Positions 35,660 through 44,089 of a stretch of 64,000 nucleotides of DNA are shown here, in pieces. The notes below the pieces were generated by a model. That model saw nothing but the letters and a program-made list of their open reading frames with translations. It did not search any database and had not been told where the DNA came from. Both the position numbers and the translations under genes were made by a program. The first letter of the stretch is position 1, and every line of letters starts with the position of its first letter. The DNA comes from Paenibacillus sp. 32352 (GTDB lineage Bacteria > Bacillota > Bacilli > Paenibacillales > NBRC-103111). Where the stretch lies: the NCBI RefSeq assembly GCF_002042965.1, contig NZ_MZNT01000003.1:434001-498000 (forward strand). Direction: 5' to 3'.

Positions 35660-36388
35660 TCACCGCCGTATTTTGTCATGAATGATCCGTTCAGTCCGGG
35701 GCTGCTGAAGGTAGTTAAGAATTCCGTTGGCGATGGCTTGAGCCAGCTCCTGCTGCCTCTGCGGCTCGGTCATTTGAGCGCGGTCCTGCGCATTGGAGAT
35801 AAACCCCATTTCACAGATAACGGCAGGGACCTGAATATGCTTTAATATATAAAACGGCTTGCCATGCGTGACGTGTCCGGACGTGCCGTACAGCTGATTC
35901 AAGGAATTTTGGAGACTGACGGCCAGCCTTTTGCTCGCATCGGACTTTTGATGCAGCACGATAGCGCCTCGTTTACTGCTCTTAGAGGACCAATTCACAT
36001 GAATACTGACGACGGCTTTGGGACGGATTTCGTTGGCCAGGTGGCTTCGTTGTGCCAGATCCTTCAGATGCCGGGATCGGGACCGGAACCAGCGGTTCTC
36101 TCCGCTTAAGGCATAGTCCTCTATGCGGTTCATAAGTACCACCTTTCCCTTTTGCCGCAATAGGTCATAAATCAACCTCGATATTTCCAAATTAATATCC
36201 TTCTCATAAAGTCCTCCGTACAGAGTACCGCTGTCGACTCCGCCGTGACCAACATCGATCAGCACGTCCACATTGGAGACGATCGGATTTTTCGCAGCTT
36301 GATGATGGTCTGATCGTGCGTCTAATGGCTGATTGGAAGTGAAGAAGATCACGGAAAATAAAAGCAGGAACACGGCCAAGCGTCGCAT
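35660..36388 (-). CDS. N-acetylmuramoyl-L-alanine amidase (Amidase_3)
   Basis: 242 aa from the ATG at 36388; AAGGAG is 9 bases upstream. Signal peptide MRRLAVFLLLFSVIFF. Zinc ligands and catalytic residues of the family are in place: His in LIDVGHGGVD, Glu in YEKDINLE, His in VSIHVNWSS, and the catalytic Glu in CEMGFISN. It cleaves the muramoyl-alanine bond of peptidoglycan outside the cytoplasm. Size and the single domain, without SPOR or SH3 repeats, resemble CwlD of spore cortex maturation; that assignment is inference. Just upstream lies a hairpin repeat related to that before the FGE gene. Confidence 0.88.
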   Translation of the reverse strand: MRRLAVFLLLFSVIFFTSNQPLDARSDHHQAAKNPIVSNVDVLIDVGHGGVDSGTLYGGLYEKDINLEISRLIYDLLRQKGKVVLMNRIEDYALSGENRWFRSRSRHLKDLAQRSHLANEIRPKAVVSIHVNWSSKSSKRGAIVLHQKSDASKRLAVSLQNSLNQLYGTSGHVTHGKPFYILKHIQVPAVICEMGFISNAQDRAQMTEPQRQQELAQAIANGILNYLQQPRTERIIHDKIRR

Positions 36389-36405
36389 AAAACTACACTC
36401 CTTAA

Positions 36406-36444
36406 AGTTTTCGTAGAAAACTGGCATCGAAAACATAGACTTTA
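36406..36444. repeat. Dispersed hairpin repeat, single copy
   Basis: AGTTTTCGTAGAAAACT (palindrome) followed by GGCATCGAAAACATA, the same layout and core sequence as the tandem units at 13539-13626. It abuts the ribosome site of the amidase gene. Confidence 0.75.
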
Positions 36445-36484
36445 CGATAAAACTTCCCTCTTATGGTTCTCTCCCATTAGGTTC

Positions 36485-36520
36485 TCATACGGTCCAGAAA
36501 ACTTTCTCATAACCGTATGA
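36485..36520. promoter_or_regulatory. Inverted repeat upstream of lonB
   Basis: TCATACGGT (36485-36493) and ACCGTATGA (36512-36520) are perfect 9-base arms, 18 bases apart. The right arm covers the predicted -35 box of lonB. Confidence 0.5.
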
Positions 36521-36545
36521 ATCCGCCCTTTTAAGGGGAATACTA
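36515..36545 (+). promoter_or_regulatory. Forespore sigma-F/G-type promoter of lonB
   Basis: GTATG (36515-36519; consensus GYATA), 16-base spacer, GGGAATACTA (36536-36545), a full match to GGNNANANTW. B. subtilis lonB is a forespore sigma-F gene, which agrees. Confidence 0.65.
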
Positions 36546-36609
36546 CCAGGTATATGGAGCTTATTCGTTTGGTGCGGAAGGCGAACTTGATCACATAGGA
36601 GGGGTTTTA

Positions 36610-38313
36610 ATGAATATCAGTGTTATCTTGATGATTATTCAACTATTTTTTGCCGTTGTCATCGGTATGTATTTCTGGAATTTATTGCGGAATCAGCAAT
36701 CCAATCGAACTGCTGTGGATAAGGAGTCGAAGAAAGAGCTCGAGAAGCTGAGAAAGCTTCGCTCCATTTCCTTGAATAAACCACTGGCCGAAAAAACGAG
36801 ACCCAGCACCATGGGGGATATCGTAGGGCAAAAGGAAGGACTTCGCGCCCTGAAAGCGGCATTGTGCGGGTCCAACCCGCAGCATGTTATCATTTATGGA
36901 CCTCCGGGAGTAGGGAAAACGGCTGCGGCGCGTGTCGTTCTGGAGGAAGCTAAGAAAAATCCGGAATCTCCCTTCCGCCAAGAGGCGAAATTTACGGAGA
37001 TTGATGCGACGACAGCCCGGTTTGACGAAAGAGGGATTGCTGACCCGCTGATCGGTTCCGTTCACGATCCGATTTATCAAGGAGCGGGAGCCATGGGAGT
37101 GGCCGGGATTCCGCAGCCGAAGGCCGGCGCCGTGACCAAAGCGCATGGAGGAATCTTGTTTATTGATGAGATCGGCGAATTACATCCGCATCAAATGAAT
37201 AAATTATTAAAGGTGCTTGAAGATCGTAAGGTGTTTTTGGAGAGTGCTTATTACAACTCGGAGGATATGAATATCCCGGGATATATCCATGATATTTTTC
37301 AGCATGGACTGCCGGCGGATTTTCGCCTTGTAGGCGCGACGACGCGTAATCCCCAAGAGCTGCCTCCTGCCATACGCTCCCGTTGTATGGAGATATACTT
37401 CAGGCCTCTAACACCGGACGAAATCGGTACAATTGCTTTGAACGCTTTGAAGAAAATCGGTTTGCCGGAAAACGGGGCCGCCGTGGAGGTCGTCAAGAAG
37501 CACGCGACCAACGGCAGGGAAGCAGTCAATATTATTCAGCTGGCGGCAGGTATGGCTTTGACAGACGGCCGTAAAGAAGTATCGGCTTCCGATGTGGAAT
37601 GGGTGATCAACAGCTCGCAAATTCCTCCAAGACCGGAACGCAAGATCGGGTCGAAGCCGGAAATCGGCTTTGTTAACGGACTTGCCGTCTACGGGCCGAA
37701 CCTGGGGACACTGCTCGAGATCGAGGTTACTGCTATTCCGGTCGTTCAGCCGGGCAGCGGCAAATTTACCATCACGGGTGTCGTAGATGAAGAAGAGATG
37801 GGCGGAGGTGCCCGCACGATCCGCAGAAAAAGCATGGCGCGCGGCTCCGTTGAAAATGTGCTTACCGTATTGCGCAGATTGGGCATCAATCCGTACAATT
37901 ACGATCTGCACATCAACTTCCCGGGAGGCACTCCGATAGACGGTCCTTCCGCAGGCGTATCGATGGCAACGGCCATAGCGTCAGCCATCAAGCAAATTCC
38001 GGTGGATAACCATATCGCCATGACCGGTGAAGTGGGCATTCATGGCAAGGTGAAGCCGGTTGGAGGCGTGGTCGCCAAAGTAGAGGCCGCATTCCAGGCA
38101 GGGGCCACCAAAGTCATTATCCCGAAAGAAAATTGGCAGGAAATATTCGGGGGTCTTAACGGGCTTGAGGTGATTCCGGTTGAATCGGTAGAAGAAGTGC
38201 TGCACCACGCTTTAGGAATAGAAATTTCCACGCTAACCGAAGCCTCCGGAATACAGCCGGATGTGATGCCGCCTGCATCGGTAACTGTTTTGCACGCTGA
38301 CGGGCTAGAGTAA
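36610..38313 (+). CDS. lonB: ATP-dependent protease LonB (sporulation)
   Basis: 567 aa, ATG at 36610 behind AGGAGGGG. An N-terminal membrane helix (about 4-25) anchors the protein; the AAA+ domain has Walker [10 protein letters not shown] at 96-104 and IDEIGELHPHQ further on. The Lon protease domain has the catalytic dyad Ser447 (DGPSAGV) and Lys490. No LAN substrate domain, unlike LonA. LonB is made in the forespore of B. subtilis. It precedes lonA as in that genome, but here carries its own forespore-type promoter. Confidence 0.95.
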   Translation: MNISVILMIIQLFFAVVIGMYFWNLLRNQQSNRTAVDKESKKELEKLRKLRSISLNKPLAEKTRPSTMGDIVGQKEGLRALKAALCGSNPQHVIIYGPPGVGKTAAARVVLEEAKKNPESPFRQEAKFTEIDATTARFDERGIADPLIGSVHDPIYQGAGAMGVAGIPQPKAGAVTKAHGGILFIDEIGELHPHQMNKLLKVLEDRKVFLESAYYNSEDMNIPGYIHDIFQHGLPADFRLVGATTRNPQELPPAIRSRCMEIYFRPLTPDEIGTIALNALKKIGLPENGAAVEVVKKHATNGREAVNIIQLAAGMALTDGRKEVSASDVEWVINSSQIPPRPERKIGSKPEIGFVNGLAVYGPNLGTLLEIEVTAIPVVQPGSGKFTITGVVDEEEMGGGARTIRRKSMARGSVENVLTVLRRLGINPYNYDLHINFPGGTPIDGPSAGVSMATAIASAIKQIPVDNHIAMTGEVGIHGKVKPVGGVVAKVEAAFQAGATKVIIPKENWQEIFGGLNGLEVIPVESVEEVLHHALGIEISTLTEASGIQPDVMPPASVTVLHADGLE

Positions 38314-38367
38314 CTATCTGCCTTCAGCGTTTCTTTTTTGTCGGTGCGAGATAAGTTGACAAGCCGA

Positions 38368-38397
38368 TTGGTGTTTTTAAATCAATTTTGCTAAAAT
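38368..38397 (+). promoter_or_regulatory. Sigma-A promoter of lonA with extended -10
   Basis: TTGGTG (38368-38373), 18-base spacer, and TGCTAAAAT ending at 38397. Confidence 0.5.
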
Positions 38398-38464
38398 GTT
38401 AACTACAGCAATTGGTAATGCTGGCGAAGCAAGGTCGCTTTAGAAGGCGGATTGTTGCGAAGTC

Positions 38465-38494
38465 AACTTTGCTGAAAGCAAAGTTCACAGGAGG
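38465..38494 (+). promoter_or_regulatory. Hairpin directly upstream of the lonA ribosome site
   Basis: AACTTTGC (38465-38472) pairs perfectly with GCAAAGTT (38478-38485) around TGAAA; the AGGAGG site starts 4 bases later at 38489. It could modulate translation or stabilise the mRNA. Confidence 0.5.
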
Positions 38495-38503
38495 TGCTCC
38501 AGG

Positions 38504-40837
38504 ATGGGACCGAACAAATTAAAGGTGCGGCGCTTGCCGTTGCTTCCTTTGCGGGGATTGCTCGTTTACCCTAGCATGGTGCTGCATCTGGATGTAGGCA
38601 GAGAAAAATCAGTAAAAGCACTGGAGAAATCCATGGTGGATGACAGCATGATTCTTCTTTGCTCCCAATCGGAAGTTAACATTGAAGAGCCTACAACAGA
38701 AGACATATATCGCATCGGAACGATTGCCAAGGTAAGGCAGATGCTGAAGCTTCCTAACGGCACGATCCGGGTATTGGTCGAGGGAATCGTTCGTGCGGAA
38801 ATCAGCGAATTTTTAACGAATGAGGAATACTACGAGGTTCAAGTCAAGGAGCTGCCTGAACAGGAAACTTCAGATCCGGAAATCGATGCACTGATGCGTA
38901 CCGTTCTTACCCAGTTTGAGCATTATATTAATTTGTCCAAAAAGGTAACCCCGGAGACGTTAGCCGCCGTATCCGATATCGATGAGCCGGGCCGGCTGGC
39001 AGACGTGATTTGCAGTCATTTATCGTTAAAAATTAAGGACAAACAAGAAATTCTAGAAACCATCAATGTGAAGGACCGTTTGGAAAAGCTGCTCAGCATA
39101 CTTAACAACGAACGTGAAGTATTGGAGCTTGAGCGCAAAATCAGCCAGCGGGTCAAGAAGCAGATGGAGAAAACCCAGAAGGAGTATTACCTTCGCGAGC
39201 AAATGAAGGCGATACAGAAGGAGCTTGGGGATAAGGAAGGCCGTGCAGGCGAGGTGGAGGAGCTGCGCAGCCAGCTTGCAGAAACGGATGTTCCGGAGAA
39301 GGTCAAGGAAAAAATCGAGAAGGAAATCGATCGGCTGGAGAAGATGCCGGCGACCTCCGCAGAAGGCGGCGTGATCCGGAATTATATCGATTGGCTGCTT
39401 GGCCTTCCATGGTCGAAGTTCACCGAGGATGATCTGGACATCAACCGCGCCGAGCAAATCTTGAACGAGGACCATTACGGGCTCGAAAAGCCGAAGGAAC
39501 GTGTGCTGGAATATCTGGCCGTTCAGAAGCTGGTGAAGAAGCTTAAAGGGCCGATCCTGTGTCTTGTAGGGCCTCCCGGGGTAGGTAAAACATCAATCGC
39601 CCGCTCCATCGCACGGTCCTTGGGCCGGCAATTTATCCGTATCTCGCTTGGGGGAGTACGGGATGAAGCGGAGATTAGAGGACATCGCCGCACTTATGTC
39701 GGTGCGATGCCTGGCCGCATTATTCAGGGGATGAAAAACGCAGGCTCCGCCAATCCGGTGTTCCTGCTCGATGAGATTGATAAAATGGCGATGGATTTCC
39801 GCGGAGACCCGGCGTCGGCGCTGCTGGAGGTTCTTGATCCGGAACAAAACAGTACGTTCAGCGATCATTACATCGAGGTCCCTTACGATCTGTCCAACGT
39901 TATGTTCGTCACAACGGCCAATGCGGTGCACAACATTCCGAGACCGCTTCTAGATCGTATGGAAGTGCTCTATATTCCGGGCTATACCGAGATCGAAAAG
40001 CTGCATATCGGCCGCAACTATTTGCTGCCTAAACAGCAGAAGGACCATGGTCTTAAAGACGATCAGCTGGTAATTGAGGAACCGGCGCTTATGCGGATTG
40101 TACGTGAGTATACGCGGGAAGCGGGAGTCCGCAATTTGGAGCAGCAAATTTCCGCGGTATGCCGCAAAGCGGCCAAGAAGGTCGTATCGGGTGAAGGTGA
40201 GAAGGTCATCATTGGCTACGATGATGTCAAGGAATACCTCGGACCACCCAAATTCCGCTTCGGCGTAGCCGAGGAATTCGATCAAATCGGCGCGGTTACC
40301 GGTCTTGCCTGGACGGAGGTAGGCGGCGATACCCTCGTTATCGAGGTTACGGTCATGCCGGGTAACGGCAAGCTGACGCTGACGGGCAAATTAGGCGATG
40401 TGATGAAGGAATCGGCTCAGGCAGCATTCAGCTACACCCGTTCCAAAGTGGGGCAGCTTAACATTCCGGCGGACTTTCATGAGAAGTTCGATATTCATAT
40501 TCATATTCCGGAAGGAGCTATTCCGAAGGATGGCCCTTCGGCCGGGATAACGATGGGGACGGCTCTGATCTCCGCCTTGACGAATATTCCTGTTTCCCGC
40601 GAAGTGGCGATGACAGGAGAGATTACGCTGCGCGGCCGCGTGCTCCCTATCGGCGGGCTGAAGGAAAAAAGCCTTGCCGCTCATCGGGCGGGCATTCGCA
40701 AGGTCATTATCCCTAAAGATAATGAGAAGGATATCGAAGAAGTACCGGAAAGCGTGCGCAATGAGCTGACCTTTGTTCCAGTATCACATATGGATGAAGT
40801 GCTTGAGCATGCATTGGTCAAACCCGTAGGGGTATAA
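38504..40837 (+). CDS. lonA: ATP-dependent protease Lon (LonA)
   Basis: 777 aa, ATG at 38504. LAN substrate-binding domain (about 10-200), coiled region, AAA+ with Walker [11 protein letters not shown] near 355 and LLDEIDKM near 420, and the protease domain with Ser679 (DGPSAGIT) and Lys722. Housekeeping, heat-induced protease degrading misfolded and regulatory proteins in the cytosol. It lacks the membrane helix of LonB. ysxC follows after 43 bases. Confidence 0.97.
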   Translation: MGPNKLKVRRLPLLPLRGLLVYPSMVLHLDVGREKSVKALEKSMVDDSMILLCSQSEVNIEEPTTEDIYRIGTIAKVRQMLKLPNGTIRVLVEGIVRAEISEFLTNEEYYEVQVKELPEQETSDPEIDALMRTVLTQFEHYINLSKKVTPETLAAVSDIDEPGRLADVICSHLSLKIKDKQEILETINVKDRLEKLLSILNNEREVLELERKISQRVKKQMEKTQKEYYLREQMKAIQKELGDKEGRAGEVEELRSQLAETDVPEKVKEKIEKEIDRLEKMPATSAEGGVIRNYIDWLLGLPWSKFTEDDLDINRAEQILNEDHYGLEKPKERVLEYLAVQKLVKKLKGPILCLVGPPGVGKTSIARSIARSLGRQFIRISLGGVRDEAEIRGHRRTYVGAMPGRIIQGMKNAGSANPVFLLDEIDKMAMDFRGDPASALLEVLDPEQNSTFSDHYIEVPYDLSNVMFVTTANAVHNIPRPLLDRMEVLYIPGYTEIEKLHIGRNYLLPKQQKDHGLKDDQLVIEEPALMRIVREYTREAGVRNLEQQISAVCRKAAKKVVSGEGEKVIIGYDDVKEYLGPPKFRFGVAEEFDQIGAVTGLAWTEVGGDTLVIEVTVMPGNGKLTLTGKLGDVMKESAQAAFSYTRSKVGQLNIPADFHEKFDIHIHIPEGAIPKDGPSAGITMGTALISALTNIPVSREVAMTGEITLRGRVLPIGGLKEKSLAAHRAGIRKVIIPKDNEKDIEEVPESVRNELTFVPVSHMDEVLEHALVKPVGV

Positions 40838-40880
40838 AGAGGCGATTTCGGCCTCGATGAAGGAAAGAGTGAAGGAAAAC

Positions 40881-41519
40881 ATGAAGGTCAATCAGGCTGA
40901 GTTTATTATCAGCGCGGTTGGTCCGAATCAGTATCCTGCGGACGCCTTGCCCGAGATTGCTCTGGCAGGGCGTTCTAACGTAGGAAAGTCATCACTGATC
41001 AATCGGATGATCCAGCGCAAAAATTTGGCTAGAACAAGCTCTAAGCCGGGAAAAACACAGCAATTAAATTATTATAAAATTAATCAGGACTTATTTTTCG
41101 TCGATTTGCCAGGTTATGGCTATGCCCAGGTTTCCAAGTCCAAGCGTGAAATTTGGGGCAAGTTTATCGAGGAATACTTGCTTCACAGAGAATTCTTGAA
41201 GCTGGTGCTGCTCGTTATCGATTTGCGGCATCCGCCTTCCAAGGATGATCAGGCAATGTATGCTTGGCTCAAACACAACGGAGTGCCTCTATGTGTCGTC
41301 ACGACCAAGGCGGATAAAATATCCAAGGGCCAGTGGCAAAAGCACGTGAAGATTGTTAAGGAAACCTTGCAGATGGACAAGAACGATCCTTTCGTGTTGT
41401 TCTCGTCCGAGCTCGGAATAGGCAAGGACGAGCTTTGGGGCGTCATTGAGAGCAAGATCCGTAACGGCGAAGCGGCTTCAACTCCGGACGAGGAGCCTGT
41501 AGAAGTCCAGCCGGAATAA
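40881..41519 (+). CDS. ysxC: Ribosome biogenesis GTP-binding protein YsxC/EngB
   Basis: 212 aa from the ATG at 40881 ([13 protein letters not shown] aligns with the family start; GAAGGA upstream); an ATG at 40857 lacks a site. G1 [10 protein letters not shown]2/switch [14 protein letters not shown]3 DLPGYG, and G4 TKAD are all present. Needed for assembly of the 50S ribosomal subunit. The last 20 residues form an acidic tail not essential to the fold. Strong terminator follows. Confidence 0.96.
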   Translation: MKVNQAEFIISAVGPNQYPADALPEIALAGRSNVGKSSLINRMIQRKNLARTSSKPGKTQQLNYYKINQDLFFVDLPGYGYAQVSKSKREIWGKFIEEYLLHREFLKLVLLVIDLRHPPSKDDQAMYAWLKHNGVPLCVVTTKADKISKGQWQKHVKIVKETLQMDKNDPFVLFSSELGIGKDELWGVIESKIRNGEAASTPDEEPVEVQPE

Positions 41520-41525
41520 TCCTGC

Positions 41526-41590
41526 CAACTATCCTGTAAAGACAAGTTACCCACCGCAGCGGGCTTGCTTTTATAGGATAGTTTTTTTAT
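41526..41590 (+). terminator. Terminator of lonA-ysxC
   Basis: AACTATCCT near 41527 pairs with AGGATAGTT near 41576-41584, with inner AAG/CTT pairs, followed by seven T. Confidence 0.8.
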
Positions 41591-41899
41591 TTAGAAGGAC
41601 CACTCACACCAAAAAGAAAAGCCTAACCCTGATCCATAAGGTCTGGACTATAAGGAACTTTGACTGGCCGTTATCGAATATAATATGTCCCAGGGAAGTT
41701 GATAACTTTATAAGGGAAACAGAGGGATTTATATGAAAAGGTTGAATCCTTCCGTGATTAAAGCAGTTTTTTCTAAAATTCACCGGAATTCAATGAATGG
41801 ATGGCAGGAATATTAAATATTTATGTAGTATAATGTATATAGAACAAGAGAATATAGGTTTGGCTTTATGTTTCGAAAACAAAGAATCGAGGGATTTTT
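41591..41899. other. Intergenic stretch with a probable promoter only
   Basis: About 310 bases, AT-rich toward the right. A TATAAT at 41829-41834 without a convincing -35 probably starts the next gene. Nothing else recognised. Confidence 0.4.
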
Positions 41900-42490
41900 A
41901 TGGCAATTAGGTTAGCGACCAAATACGTCAAAACCTGCCTACAGTTAACGGAAGCCGAGATGGCCATGTTTATTCAGATGTTTGTCGATCATCAAGCCTC
42001 CTTGCAGGTGAAAGTGCTTGAAAATGGAAATCAAGAGGTGGTTTTGCTGGACAACGAAGCGGGACAAGAGATCGTCCTCTCGTTCGAAAGACAGTTCAAC
42101 ATGTATGTTTGCCGTGGTACATGCAGCATCACGGACAAAAATCTGGTTCAATTGATGAGAAAGGCCGTTTCAACCTTTAAAGGAAGTGCCATTGTTCACC
42201 GAATTTATGAATCTTATACGATGATTTATGAATATGACCGGGGCACGGTAATGAAAATTGTGGAACGCAAAGGGCAAACCGATCGTCTGATCTACGAGTA
42301 TAAGGATACTGTCGGAATGCTGGAGAAAATGTTCCGTAAAGTGGAGGTAGAGCAAGAAATAATGACCATAAAATCTCAGATCAATGAATTGCTCGACCTG
42401 AGAAACGACATACAAGAAGCAGCCGTACGCGAACAAATTGATGACCGTCTTCGTAACCTGACGCATCGCTTATTCGTACTCGAAGCTTAA
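41900..42490 (+). CDS. Conserved-looking hypothetical protein with C-terminal coiled coil
   Basis: 196 aa, ATG at 41900 with GAGGG upstream. Not recognised. The N-terminal two-thirds alternate strands and helices (LQVKVLENGNQEVVLLDNEA; MIYEYDRGTVMKIVERK). Residues about 140-196 show heptad spacing of hydrophobic residues (EVEQEIMTIKSQINELLDL, then IDDRLRNLTHRLFVLEA), so it probably dimerises. No signal, membrane segment or known catalytic motif. It has its own promoter and terminator, so it is monocistronic. Confidence 0.7.
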   Translation: MAIRLATKYVKTCLQLTEAEMAMFIQMFVDHQASLQVKVLENGNQEVVLLDNEAGQEIVLSFERQFNMYVCRGTCSITDKNLVQLMRKAVSTFKGSAIVHRIYESYTMIYEYDRGTVMKIVERKGQTDRLIYEYKDTVGMLEKMFRKVEVEQEIMTIKSQINELLDLRNDIQEAAVREQIDDRLRNLTHRLFVLEA

Positions 42491-42503
42491 CTATATAGAA
42501 GTC

Positions 42504-42543
42504 AAAGGGCTTTTCCGTTGATGCGGAAAAGCTCTTTTAATTT
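42504..42543 (+). terminator. Terminator
   Basis: AAAGGGCTTTTCCG pairs with CGGAAAAGCTCTTT around a six-base loop, ending in TTTTAATTTT. Confidence 0.9.
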
Positions 42544-42680
42544 TGTCTCGATAAACATATAGGCGTTATTTCCCCGAAAAAAATCCATGGCTCCAATACA
42601 CCTGAGACAAGTCTGTAACATATGTTAGACAATGTGCAGCGCTCGCAGCAAAGAAAACTAGGCATTGGCAAAAAAAAGTA

Positions 42681-42709
42681 TTGCTTTTATTCGGAATAGA
42701 TGTTATTTT
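42681..42709 (+). promoter_or_regulatory. Sigma-A promoter of speD
   Basis: TTGCTT (42681-42686), 17-base spacer, TATTTT (42704-42709). Transcript would start near 42716, leaving a leader of about 140 bases. Confidence 0.5.
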
Positions 42710-42730
42710 TATTTTCGTTGAAAACAAAAT

Positions 42731-42849
42731 AGGAACCAGGATTCACTCAGGACATTGAATGTTGCGAGAGATTATTCCCTCGAGAAGTGAATGACGTAGG
42801 TCCTAGCGGATGAAATTTTTCAAACATTTTATTCCTAGGAAGGGGGACC
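42731..42849 (+). ncRNA. Structured leader RNA upstream of speD (candidate riboswitch)
   Basis: Predicted nested helices: AGGAACC (42731-42737) with GGTCCT (42799-42804, one bulge); ATTCACT (42741-42747) with AGTGAAT (42786-42792). Inside are two hairpins, ACAT/ATGT and CGAG/CTCG. The 3' strand of the outer helix can alternatively pair next to the ribosome site: TCCTAG (42801-42806) with CTAGGA (42835-42840), or GGTCC with GGACC (42845-42849). This gives mutually exclusive folds around AAGGGGG. I do not recognise a named class; ligand unknown. Confidence 0.45.
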
Positions 42850-42854
42850 GAAAG

Positions 42855-43256
42855 ATGGAATACTCAACTTTCGGAAGACACGTTGCTGTTGATACTTGGG
42901 GAGTTGATTTTGAACTTCTCAACAATGCAGAATGGTTACAGGCGCAAATGGTAGAAGCTGCGGAGGCATGCGGGGCAACTGTGATGTCTGTTCAATCCAA
43001 GCAGTTTGAGCCGCAAGGTGCAACAGTGCTAGTATTATTGTCGGAAAGTCATCTCTCCATTCATACTTATCCTGAGAAAGGTTTTGCCGCATTGGATTGC
43101 TATACTTGCGGTGAGACAGTAGATCCTCAACTTGCTATTGATTATATGATTTCGGTTCTGAAGCCGGCAACGGCGCATGCAAAGAAGCTTGTTCGCGGCA
43201 TGGGCGAATTGACAGTAGAGACACCGGAATTAAAGCTAGCTCAAATGACAAAATAA
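42855..43256 (+). CDS. speD: S-adenosylmethionine decarboxylase proenzyme
   Basis: 133 aa from the ATG at 42855 (AAGGGGG upstream); the frame extends to 42810 without a site. Short prokaryotic form (SpeH type). The proenzyme cuts itself between Glu64 and Ser65 in LLSESHLSIHTYPE, the serine becoming the pyruvoyl cofactor; His70 and the Cys in DCYTCGE are the other active-site residues. It makes the aminopropyl donor for spermidine synthesis. No speE or speA nearby. Preceded by an unusually long, foldable leader. Confidence 0.95.
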   Translation: MEYSTFGRHVAVDTWGVDFELLNNAEWLQAQMVEAAEACGATVMSVQSKQFEPQGATVLVLLSESHLSIHTYPEKGFAALDCYTCGETVDPQLAIDYMISVLKPATAHAKKLVRGMGELTVETPELKLAQMTK

Positions 43257-43268
43257 TAACGTTAAATG

Positions 43269-43301
43269 GTAACCACGGAGAAATCCGTGGTTATTTGTTT
43301 G
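43269..43301 (+). terminator. Terminator of speD
   Basis: AACCACGGA pairs with TCCGTGGTT around GAAA, followed by ATTTGTTTG. Confidence 0.88.
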
Positions 43302-43390
43302 CCTAGCCCCCCATACAATGAATAAGTAAAGCTTGTATTACGTTTTAACCGAAGCTTGAGGAAGCTCATTGGACTTGGGGGGAGTTCGGG

Positions 43391-43918
43391 ATGAAACGAA
43401 AACGCAAATGGATTATGTACGCCATCTTGGTTTTTTTTGTTGTTTGGCCGGTATATCAGATTATAGGTATGGTAGGTGCTCATTCGGAAAAGCAGGATGC
43501 GGGCAAGCTCCTTTACCAGGTTTCGTTGTTTCAAATGGAGCTGTTAAGCAGCTACTTGCACGATATTGAGAAGGTGAAGGATACGGAAGGGTTGAATCCC
43601 TTACGTCAAGCGATCTATACGGCCAACTTTACGCATCAGCATCTTGTGCTTGCATATGGCGAAGATCAGCTCACCCCGCTTGAAAGCTTGTCGCAGCTGA
43701 TGCAATACGTTCTCCGCCTGCAAATAGGGGGTCAGCGTCCGCTCAAGGGCGAAGAGGTTCAGGCTTTGCTGGAGGTGCGCAAGCAGTTCGATGACCTGTA
43801 CGATGCCTATGGGAAGCTCCTATCCTCCCGCGGGGATGTAGTAGGTTCTCAAAATCAAAGGCTGCAAAAAGATGATAAAACGGTGAACGAATTGCTCCGT
43901 AAAAAGCTGCTTCAATAG
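43391..43918 (+). CDS. Membrane-anchored hypothetical protein
   Basis: 175 aa, ATG at 43391 behind GGGGGGAG. Positively charged start MKRKRKW, one membrane helix at about 7-28, and a helical extracytoplasmic part (about 35-175) with no recognisable domain. It lies just upstream of hemA, the place of ysxD in B. subtilis, which also encodes a small membrane protein; equivalence is by position only. Probably type II topology (N-terminus inside). Confidence 0.65.
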   Translation: MKRKRKWIMYAILVFFVVWPVYQIIGMVGAHSEKQDAGKLLYQVSLFQMELLSSYLHDIEKVKDTEGLNPLRQAIYTANFTHQHLVLAYGEDQLTPLESLSQLMQYVLRLQIGGQRPLKGEEVQALLEVRKQFDDLYDAYGKLLSSRGDVVGSQNQRLQKDDKTVNELLRKKLLQ

Positions 43919-44043
43919 GGTGAAACATGCGTATATTGTATAAACGAAACCATTTTAGCTGAAAATATAGAAAATAGTTCCGGTTGATAAGCTTTGCTTT
44001 CACATATTATACAAAAAATTTGTCGGAGCGGCTTGTCAAACTG

Positions 44044-44052
44044 TGCTATAAT
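44044..44052 (+). promoter_or_regulatory. Extended -10 promoter of the hemA operon
   Basis: TGCTATAAT, a consensus extended -10. No -35 at normal spacing; TTGTCG at 44020 is 21 bases away. Confidence 0.5.
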
Positions 44053-44089
44053 GGGATCTAGATTAAGAAGAGGAAGGCAGGTGACACAT

